Shown piece after piece: positions 15,001 through 27,000 of a DNA stretch of 64,000 nt (position 1 is its first letter; the number at the start of each line of letters is the position of its first letter). The notes under the pieces were generated by a model. The model was not told the origin of the DNA, searched no databases, and saw only the letters and a list, made by a program, of their open reading frames with translations. The position numbers were made by a program, and so were the translations under genes. Origin of the DNA: Antedon mediterranea (lineage: Eukaryota; Echinodermata; Crinoidea; Comatulida; Antedonidae); the NCBI RefSeq assembly GCF_964355755.1, contig NC_092671.1, positions 7,329,001-7,393,000 on the forward strand, written 5' to 3'.

Positions 15001-18000
15001 CTAAAATGAAGAAAAGGATCATATGATAATATACAGTAGTCTCATCTGTGAACAACAACAACAACATCTCTTTGAACAAACAATGAATTATTGAATATGT
15101 TATTTCAATCAATTAAATTATAATGGAGAGAAATAGAAAATACAAAAACGGTCTTTTCACAATGCTTTTGTTTAATTATTTAATTTTTTAAACAGAAACA
15201 TAGAAAGAAGTTAATTAAAAATAATGCTTAGCAGTGTGATGAGCAGAGTGTGGAGAAAAGAGAGATGATACAGTACAGTAGGTGCAGCATCTGCAGCTCT
15301 CCACCACCATGTATTATTTGGACATTATTAGAAGGGTTGGGGCCTAAAGTTTGTTAATATTGATTTGTTTGTTTATTTGATTAAATAAATTAAGATACAA
15401 GTTTTACATATTAAGTAAAATATAACTTGACTAAAAGTGTGTTGATGCAGACTAAAAGGTTCAAGAAAAAAACTTTACAGCACAGCCACCGGTTAAAATA
15501 AGAGTCGAAGCAAGAATACAGTTAAATCAAAATATTTAAACCTTATAATTACCTGTACACCCTGCCGGTCCATAATCCCAGAAACCCCTCAAACATTGGT
15601 CACATTTTTCACCCCCAACACCAGGTAAGCAAGTACATACACCAGTTTCCATGTTACACTCGGAAGTGACAGATGCTACCCCACAATCACACATTTGACA
15701 TCCTTCACAAGATGAAAAACCCCATGTATCTGGCTACAATACACAACAACATTCAAAATGATTATTATAAGATGCATTGTCCTCTAAAACAATGAAAATT
15801 AATAAAAGTAAACTTTGAATAATAGACCATTTTGCAGTTATAGTTATATTATTATCCTTAATTTAGTATGTAAATCATCATCGTTTTATTTGTAAACATA
15901 CAAACAACATATAAAAACGAAAAATGATTTGCATATAGCTATAAACTTACCCGGCATCCACTGCATTTATCTCCAATAACATTGGGTTTACACACACATC
16001 CACCAGTACTGTTATCACATCTGGAAACTCCACACGTGTTACACTCGCATTCTAAAAAAACAGAATACTAATTTTAAAACCCCAATAGAAATAATTCAAT
16101 TGTCTGTCATTGGTATGGATGGTGGACTTTTGGTGAGATTGGCTTGCCATACCTTGAATAAACTTTTGTACTTTTGTATCATCTAGTTATAAAAGCATAA
16201 ATTAGTCAGTAAATTGTTCAATCTATTGCTTTGTATGCTGAAACTGAACTTTTTTAAACTTTTTACTCACTTTATTCAGAATATTTTGAAAATTGTGTGG
16301 CTCACTCAGTTTTTGTGATATCTTAGTTAGCGTCTATTGCCTTCATAGACTGAAACTAACTGATCTTAAGCCAATTTTCCACTAGCCAAATTTATTTGCG
16401 CGAATCGAAACCATCAGCTTATATGCATTCGTAGAGAAGGATTTGAAAGATGAAAACATAAATATACGTGCGCTAATTCACTTAGTGGAAAATAGGCTTT
16501 ATTCCATGTTCAATTTCTCTATATTTTATAAGCCTGCCATGTTCCCTAATAGAGGTAATTTTTAAGAATCTGTATGTCATTTAAGTGCATATGTTTTCAT
16601 TTTCTTATTTTTTAAATAAATAGTAAGTTTTGATCAATATTTTTGCTCTGAAACCTTCTTTCCAGATCACCTTTTCGTGTTCTTTTAAAAAATAAAAATT
16701 GCATATACATGATAAAGTTACCTTGACAGTTATGTAAATTAACAGGATCACCATAGTAATCATCAGCACACTTTTCACAATGGAAACCGTCAAATCCTGT
16801 ATCGCAATAGCATTCTCCCGTGAGTGTGTGACAATAGCGTTGCACACGATTTGTATCAGTATTGCCATTACAAAAACATGGCTGACATGAACCACCTAGT
16901 TCAGCAGGGGAACCAAAGTAGTTGTATTCGCATCTGGTAAAGAAAATAAATAATTAAATATACTTATTAAAGATATACTGTATTGTATGCTGTATATTAT
17001 TGTTCTCTTACTTTCAATGATGAAGGACTAGTGTTGTTCAAAAGCTTTGCATTACTTTTTTATCGTATTGATTTACCTTTTTGCTTATTTACCTCCGCCA
17101 AGGAGGCATATGTAATCGGTAGCGTGTGTTTGTTTGTTTGTTTGTTTGTTTGTTTGTTAGCAGGATTACTCAAAAAGTAATTACAAGATCTTTACGAAAA
17201 TGAATAGACAGATAGATATGTGGTCAAGGACCATTCCATTCAATTTTGGGACCATTTGGGACCACAGTCCCAATTCTGGACCACTTTTTAGTTTACTTTT
17301 TTAGACCTGCTAGTGTTAAAAGATAGGACAGAATTTTTCAAAAGCTGGCGAGCAGTCTTAAAGTAACAAGTAAACTGAAATTGCATTTTCTCGAGAACTA
17401 CTTGTCCAAAAAACTTAATTTTTGAACAAGGGGCAAGAGTTATATTTTGTGATTTGTAATTTTAAAACATAATTTGATTTAATGTGCACATTTTTTGATG
17501 CGAGTAGTTTAAAAAACCTATTTCTTTTCAAATTCACTCGTTTGATTTTTGCGTTGCTGTTCTATTGTTAGTCAACTGAAGCTATTGTTAACTGAAAGGC
17601 TTGTTACATAACCATTACACCAAACTCGCATACACATGCTTGTAATGAAATTAGCCTAAATCACAAACAGCATTAAGACACACACAAATATATATATATA
17701 TATATTTTTTTTTACCGGAGAAATCTTATGTAGGAGAATTTTACAGTAGGCGGAGGTATGCCCTCTCGGAGTAGCTTTCTAGTTTTATTTTGTATTGCAT
17801 TGAGATCCAGCCACTGATACCCACAGTATTGTCATTTTTCCAGAATTTTTCCTTTGGATTTATATTATACAGTATTATATATTATAGAAATAATAAGAAA
17901 CAGCAAATAAAGGGGAATACAGTATGGTAATATTCGTTTTTCATTAAAATAGAACAAACAAGGCAATACATTATGCATTCCTTTATTAGAATCACAACCC

Positions 18001-21000
18001 AAGTGCAAAATACAATAAAAAAAGGAACATTTTATAACCATAGGAGCAAAAAATATAAGTAACAGAAGGAATAGATGGTTTCACTTTTATTATGGACCTA
18101 CATGTTCTGATAGATTGATCTCTTCCTCAATGTTTCATTTTGAATGTAGTGTGAACAAAGGCTTAAGGTATAGAACACTTACTGACTACAGCGGACACCA
18201 GTGTAACCAGGCAAACAGTTGCATGTAGTTACTGTTCCAGACACGGAGCAGGATTGAGCAAAACTAAAAAAAAATTTACATAATCAGGTGATTATTTGCA
18301 TAATTAAGCGAGTCCTTTTAAAAATATTGTGAAAATAGTGCTATCTTATTCAATCTTTTCATATTTGTTGTTGTTACACTGAGATCATTGAAATTATGTT
18401 ATAACAATGCCTTAAGTTTGCTGCTTAAGCAGCCTAGAAATTGTAGTGCAAGCATGATGTTTGTCTTAAATGACATTCCATCCTTTGATGAGTTCATTAG
18501 AAAATCGATTTTTTTTTAGTTTTAAAAATCGTGTGAACGCAAGTAGTAATTCTTTGATCATGGCCATTAATCGCCACGTTCTTAATGTGTCAAGAATGCA
18601 CATACAGTGGAATGCCTTGTTGCATTGACTTTATATATATATACATTTTTGTTTTTGTTCTATGAGCTCTTGGATTAAGATTTATTTTTTCTCTTTTGCT
18701 ATGGATATATTATGTCATCATGGTATTCAGAAATAAAAAGATGAATGAATGAATAATATCATTAATAAACCTTCTTATTACATCATTTACACATCACTGG
18801 CTAGCCTTACCATATAGGTAAAAAATATGATATCGATGTTAAAGGCCTACACATTAATAAGTTTATGATTACCTGTTACCCTCGATAGCTTGTGGGCAAG
18901 CACATAGCTGGCAAGGTGATGTACTATTTTCTTTAGAATCTGTATAGTAGCCCAACCTGCAGCCATCGCAGGTTCGACCTTCAGTATTATGTTGACAACC
19001 CTAAACAAACAAATAATGAAACAGAGTGAAGTATATATCGGGGAAAACTATATTCGGAGAGACAAGGTCCATGTTAAATCAGTCCATGTCTAAAGAATAC
19101 AGAAGGCATTCTATTTAACATTGCATCTCATATGGAAGATACAGAAGTCAGAGCATTTATGAAGTGACCAATATCAATTTTCCTGAAAATCAATAGGCAT
19201 GTTTTGTAAGTATATACCTATTAACACCCAAACAGAAAGATAATCTAAAAATTGTGAATAAATATATTCACAACATATAATTTGTAAATTATGAAAATTA
19301 TTCTTTAATTATTATATCATCTATTCATTTTTCTTTTTAAATTTGCTATAATAAATATATATACATGTAGTTAGTACTTACAATGCATTCACCAGTTTCT
19401 TTGTCGCACTGGTCACTGTGTCCATTACACTCACATGGTATACATCTACCACGAAAAGCACCGGCTTCAACACGGTAATAACCATCCCCACAATCCTATT
19501 TTTACAAAATAATTTTTATATTTTTAAGTAAAATTAACAAAAATGCATACCATCCATTTCCAGAGTTACATTAATGAGTTAATAATAATAATGTTTACAT
19601 AATTTTGTTTACTATAGTTTTATTTTTATTTTTATTTTATTTTATTTTTAAAACCAGAAACAACAGCAGAAACAAATCCGCCACTTACAGCTTGGTTTAA
19701 CAGATACAATACAATTACAACAACTCAGAAACACTTAAGTTACGACGAAATAGATAAAGATTGGAATTTTTTTTTTTTACCTCACAAGATAGCCCTGTGT
19801 AACCAACTGGACAATTACACTGCTCTACTGAGTAAACCATCTCTGTACCTTGATTAGTCGCTATATCTAATGACACATTTTTTAAGCTGAAAAGTGATAA
19901 TAACAAATTGTGTTTAGTTTCAACATACAAACATAAATTACAATATAAGAATTTTTTCAAAAATTCACATCATCTTTACACAACTCAATCATATCATTAA
20001 AAAGCCTGCATCGTTCAGTTATTCATAATTTTCCGCAACCGTTTTGAAGAAATCAATTTTGTTAATTAAAACTCTGAGTAAACAAATTCTTAATTGTGCA
20101 TTGTTCTATGTTTTGCTGCCAGATTTTGTGTTTTAAATTCTCTTAAAACACATTTGATATAATTCAACAAACCTTGAATATTGCATTGAAGTGTAGTATT
20201 TTGCTCTGATTTGTAGCATCCTCAGGTCGGCTAACACCATCATAAGGTCCTCACGAGTTACCTGGCCACCACCCAATGAATAATGGAAATTATCCTAAAA
20301 AACAAACAAGTTAAAACTTTTATAGTAATGGTGCATGAATACTGGTAGCCGTTTAAACAATGAAAACCATCAACTAGGAGCTCACGGGGAAAGACACTTC
20401 AGGTTTTTCAATGCAGGAGCTTATAAATGAATTTCCTTTGTTATATTTTAAAAGAAGGACAATAAAAGTTATATCTATAACAACAAGGCACTCTTTGATG
20501 TATAGTTGAGTATTATACTCTCTCAATACCGGACACCCCTGGGATTGACTCATTTCTGGTTTTGTGGAAAGTCTGGTATTATATTCTGAATGTGTTCTTA
20601 AAGTTTTCGGTTTTCTGTAAGTTTGGTATTGGAAGAGTTGACTGTATACCATGATTATTACTATTAAATACATCTACCTCTGCCAAAACAACAAATCTCT
20701 CTACAGTAGAGTGATATATCTTCTTGTTAAACTTCAATCTCTTGGATTATTATAAAGTTGTATTCGTATTATAATGCTTACCTCTAGAATGTCTAATGCA
20801 ACTACTTGTCCTTGTTGATTCGGTTCATATATGTTACTATAGGTAATCTGAAGATTGCTTCCCTGAAAATGAGTAATTCGACATTGGAAATACAAAATGT
20901 CCATACATTATACATCTATAGCATTTGTTCCACTTCATGGCTGCTTACATTGCATTGCTTTGTTAAAATTTACATATCTATCTTTGGATATTCTACACAA

Positions 21001-24000
21001 ACTTTTTTCTTAATGATTGAATAAAATTATGTAACTTTTGTTAATTTAATGTTTGCGAAATGGGATCTTTGTCACATTGTGGCAGATGGTGAGATTTTTA
21101 ACTCAATTAATATTTCTTCATAATTTAGAAAGAAAAAGAAAACTGCACTCACTGACAAAATGACATCGGGACGTCTAATTGAGATGGGTGGATTTGATGC
21201 GTCCGTACGATAATACACAGTGTATCGTAGTTGTCCACCATATGATGTTATCTGAAGATGTAAAATAAAATGTATCAATTATTTTATTGTGTAATGAAAC
21301 ATTCATTTATATCTATAGGAATAAATAGGGGAGGAGGAATTCTGTACTGTCTCTCATTCATTTCATAGGAAAGTATCCTCTTGGATACTGAAAAGCTTTA
21401 TTTGTCCATTACCATAATAAAAGATTGGCAAATATATATTAGTACAATTAAAAACAGATATATATTATAAAATATAAACAAACAATTAAAATAGAATACA
21501 CACACATTATTTCACAAAAATTTAAATTTAAAAATTGGATACAATTTTAACGTTAAAAGTTAAAATATGATAAAATGCATAAAACTAAAATTAGGAGTAT
21601 CCCCTGTATGGTACATCCCCTCAATAGAGGTTTCCAATTAGGAGTATCCCCTGTATGGTACATCCCCTGAATAGAGGTTTCCAATTAGGAGTATCCCCTG
21701 TATGGTATGTCCCCTGAATAGAGGTTTCCAATTAGGAGTATCCCCTGTATGGTATGTCCCCTGAATAGAGGTTTCCAATTAGGAGTATCCCCTGTATGGT
21801 ACGTCCCCTGAATAGAGGTTTCCAATTAGGAGTATCCCCTGTATGGTATGTCCCCTGAATAGAGGTTTCCAATCAGGAGTATCCCCTGTATGGTATGTCC
21901 CCTGAATAGAGGTTTCCAATCAGGAGTATCCCCTGTATGGTACGTCCCCTGAATAGAGGTTTACAATTAGGAGTATCCCCTGTATGGTACGTCCCCTGAA
22001 TAGAGGTTTCCAATTAGGAGTATCCCCTGTATGGTATGTCCCCTGAATAGAGGTTCCCAATCAGGAGTATCCCCTGTATGGTATGTCCCCTGAATAGAGG
22101 TTTCCAATCAGGAGTATCCCCTGTATGGTATGTCCCCTGAATAGAGGTTTCCAATTAGGAGTATCCCCTGTATGGTATGTCCCCTGAATAGAGGTTTCCA
22201 ATTAGGAGTATCCCCTGTATGGTATGTCCCCTGAATAGAGGTTTCCAATTAGGAGTATCCCTGTATGGTATGTCCCCTGAATAGAGGTTTCCAATTAGGA
22301 GTATCCCCTCTATGGTATGTCCCCTGAATAGAGGTTTCAAATTAGGAGTATCCCCTGTATGGTATGTCCCCTGAATAGAGGTTTCCAATTAGGAGTATCC
22401 CCTGTATGGTATGTCCCCTGAATAGAGGTTTCCAATTAGGAGTATCCCCTGTATGGTATGTCCCCTGAATAGAGGTTTCCAATTAGGAGTATCCCCTGTA
22501 TGGTATGTCCCCTGAATAGAGGTTTCCAATTAGGAGTATCCCCTGTATGGTATGTCCCCTGAATAGAGGTTTCCAATTAGGAGTATCCCCTGTATGGTAT
22601 GTCCCCTGAATAGAGGTTTCCAATTAGGAGTATCCCCTGTATGGTATGTCCCCTGAATAGAGGTTTCCAATTAAGAGTATCCCCTGTATGGTATGTCCCC
22701 TGAATAGAGGTTTCCAATTAGGAGTATCCCCTGTATGGTATGTCCCCTGAATAGAGGTTTCAAATTAGGAGTATCCCCTGTATGGTATGTCCCCTGAATA
22801 GAGGTTTCAAATTAGGAGTATCCCCTGTATGGTATGTCCCCTGAATAGAGGTTTCCAAAAGGAATGGTTCTACTCTATACACTAAAATACTCAATCTGTG
22901 TAAAGGGCGTGTGGCGCAGTGTGTTGGACGTTCGACTACTGATCCTGAGATCGAGGTTCGAATCCAACTCTCGCCGCATTGCTTGTATCCTTAGGCAAGA
23001 TACTTTACTTACGTTTGCCTCTCTCCACCCAGGTGTATAAATGGGAACCCGGTTAGATCAAGACACAACTTCGCGCCGATTACTAGCTGCATTATGGGAG
23101 TATGTTTCCATACATGTTTTATCAGGAAAAAATGACTGGGGTAATAATGTTCAGCGCTTAGAGGTTTCACAACATTAGGCGCTATATAAATTTAGGATAT
23201 TATTATTATAATACCTTATTTCCAAGGTATTCTGTTGGAGCTATCCAATATACAGTGATAGGATCATCATTATTGGCTGTGTTTCTTGCATACCATGTCA
23301 GTGTATCGTCATTTTTTACTATTTCACTGTCGCTTGGTTTAGTCACGTTCCATCCACTCATAGAATTCACCTGTAACAAAGATAATACAAAGATATAACT
23401 AACTGATATAATAATACAAAGATATAACTAACTGATATAATAATACAAAGATATAACTAACTGATATAATAATACAAAGATATAACTAACTGATATAATA
23501 ATACAAAGATATAACTAACTGAATGACACTTGCAACATTGATTACTACTATGGATTTCTCAGAATTGAACCTACTTTTAGATAATTGGCAAATGGAGGTA
23601 GATATTACAAACATTCTTTTGGATATATTATGGTGATTGGATTAGTGGAGTTATTTCTTCAACATGTTATTAGCATTAAGAGTCTATTTCGTGAGATACC
23701 TACCTGCATAGACTCTACATATGTGGAGTCTATGCAGGTAGGTACCTCACGAAATAGCCTACCAACACAACCATTAAGATTTTACCTGTTGTCTGTATAA
23801 GTTGGTACTTGCAGCACAGTCACTGGTGATGCCAAAACAGAAACATGAAGTACAACCTTTCGAGTTACGTTCTACTAAGTGGAATGTGTTTCGGGAACAT
23901 TCATCACAAAATTCACCTACAACATTTTCCTACAGATAGAAACAAAAACAAAGATATCAAACACTAAACAAAAGATAAAAAAGTTTAAAAAAAGAAAAGA

Positions 24001-27000
24001 ATAGACTTAAAGGGTTCAACTCTGTAAAGTTCTGTCTGTCAAACTTTATGTGCAAAAAATATGTGATGTGCCCATATATGGACATGATGATGTCATATCA
24101 CAACGATATCTGGGCACATCATCAAACTAGTTTGATTGTGTTGACAGAGCTTAAACAATATTATTTGATATACAATACATAATATAATTTTATTTTTTAT
24201 TTATTTTATTTTATTCAAACTCATTCAACAGCGGGAAACCCGCCCCTTACAGAATGGAATAAACTATACCATATAAAAATATATATAAATCTTAAAATCT
24301 AGCAATACAAATTTATACAATTTTACTAATTTTATTACAAAAACAATTATAACGGTCAAAAAAGAGATCAATAGAATTATCTTTAACAACACAATTATTA
24401 AAAAGAAGACAAATACGTGAAATAAATCCATTCTTGGTAACATTAACACGACAAAACGGCACATAAAGAAGATTACATTTGGAATTACGAGTACGACAAC
24501 CAACAGCTTTAACATGAAAGGAAAACAAGGAGATAAAATTACAATTGAAACGGGAATTCATACATTTATACAAAAACTGAAGATCGAACATAGAACGACG
24601 AGAGACAAGCGAAGGAAGAGAGACAGACAAAGGAGGACAGTGACAAGTAGAATACACAAAACGAACAAAACGATCTTGGACTCTTTGAAGACGGGTACTA
24701 TGAACAGACGAAAACGAATTAGACACAACACTACAGTATTCAAGATGGGGACGGACAAGAGAAACATATAAATTAATTAAAGTATTAGAATTTTTAAAAC
24801 ACCAGCAATTACGACGTATCATGCCTAACATTCTATTTGCTTGACTAACAGCGGCATCAACTTGAGGAATAAAATTTAAGTTACAGTCGATAATAATACC
24901 AAGATCTTTATGACGATCAATTCTTTCCAAAACATGATTATTAATGCTGTAATCATATTGGATATATTGTCTTTTCTTAGTAATCGTCATAATTTTGCAT
25001 TTTGGTACGTTTAAACTCAGCTTCCAGGTGGTGGTCCATCTGAAGAGTGTACCAAGGTCATTTTGAAGGGAAACAGTATCATTAGGGCCATTGATAGTAT
25101 TAAAGAGTTTAAGATCATCCGCAAAAAGTAAGCAAAAAGAAGAAAGATTAGAAGGGAAATCATTGATAAAGATATTAAATAAAAGGGGACCAAGGATCGA
25201 GCCCTGGGGGACCCCAGACAAGACAATGAGCCAATCAGAAGCTTGACCTTGAAACATAACGCGTTGCTGCCTGAAATCAAGGTAACTAACAAATAATTTA
25301 AGGATAGGGCCAGAAATACCAAATTTGGAAAGTTTATGGACAATTTAAATAAATAATTTAATATGAAAAATGTTTGACCTTGCAAATGCAATCAGCAGAG
25401 ACATCATCACAGACTCTTTCAACAGTGCCTGGTAACTGGCAGTTACATACACTACAGAAGGGGTATGAATGGAAACCAGGCAAACACTGGTCACAGCGTC
25501 GTCCACCCACATTCGGCTTACAACTGAAACAAAAAAACATGTGTATATATTAAGGCCATTGTTTATCTTCTCTACTCCAGAGATTCAATAAAGTCATTTA
25601 TGATTTATTTTAAATCTAATTTTATTTATTTCATTCATTTGTTTATGTGTTATGTTTGAACCTTGTATCTATGTCACCTTTATTTCAATGTGTTCTTATT
25701 TCAATCTTGTACCTATGTGACCTTTGCTCTTACAAACTTACTTGCACTGTCCAGACACTCGATCACATTTATTGATGTCACCTTCAGTTCCTCGATCATC
25801 ACATTCACACTCCTACAAAAACAAATATTTTTTGTCAAACAACCCAATATTAGAATATTCTACAAAACTCTATTAAGGGGACACCTTCGGTACCCAAAAT
25901 AATGGTGTCCCTTGAATAGGGGTTAAAACATATACTTCTTCTCGTTTCACTGGAAATCTGTGTTTAATAGGGATGTCCTCTGAATAAGGGTGTCCAGGGG
26001 TTCTACTATATCTCTTTAAATTGTTTGTACACTATAGTTGATGGTTAGAGTAAAAGAAGAAAACATTATGTTAACAATGTAATGTATAAGTAGAGTATGT
26101 TACTCAATCATTCTGTCCTCTCTGATATCTTATTTTTACCATCAAGCCTAATTGTAGGATACTCTATCTGTCAATTACCAGATCAAATTCATCCTCAATT
26201 TTTACATGTTTTGTCTTTCATAGATTTGCTGTATATCATTTACACAGTGCAATGAATAATTTCATTTACTTAGTAAAAGCACATTATGTTATTTACAAAT
26301 TGGAAAACTATCTTACAATACAGCCAGCAATTGGATCGTAACCAAAGTAATTCTCCTGACAGCCATCGCAGGAATCACCGATGACATTTGGTGGACAAAT
26401 ACAAACACCAGACACATCATTACATACCCCAGATAAACATTCACAATCTTTTATGAAAATAAACAAAACATATAATAAATACTTTTCTCAAAATAAAATG
26501 TTCAAAACCAAAACATCTGTTTGGTCTAAAAGCCTTTTTTCTCACTTTGTAAAATGTGTTGAAACAACCATTTTTGGGTGAGCCTAAGGGTACTCAGCTT
26601 TTTGAAAGTTACTGTATAGACATAAGGTCAAGCCCTCAAGGCAAGCTCTTATTCTCTAAAGAACCCCAGTTCAACAAAGATGTAACTGAATAAATATTAG
26701 ATTATAAAAAATTTAGGTATTAGGTATAAAAAATTAGATTGTCATCTAGCATAGTAACATGCAAAACTGTGTCATTTAGCAGAATGAGCTAACAATTGGA
26801 AACAAAATAAAAAAAGATTAATTTTATGTTACAGAAAAAATAATTTAAAAAAATACATAATGCCAACCTCGACAATGTGGAAAGTCAAAGTATCCAATTT
26901 TACAGCGGTCACATTGTCTGCCAGTGAACTGTTTCCTGCATGGACATTGTCCACCAAGTTCATTACAGAAGTAATCCAAAGAGCCATGCAGGTTACACTG

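Noticed and set aside
21587-22857. CRISPR-like array
   Set aside because: Units are contiguous with no unique spacers, and the host is a eukaryote; it is a minisatellite.
22904-22976. Free-standing tRNA gene
   Set aside because: A and B boxes are present, but the segment continues into a SINE body with a repeat tail and has no terminator after the acceptor stem. The same holds at 27256, 28600 and 10862.
24313-25257. Host gene encoding a reverse transcriptase
   Set aside because: Truncated at its 5' end, with an A-rich tail, and inside a laminin intron: a dead LINE copy, not a domesticated gene.
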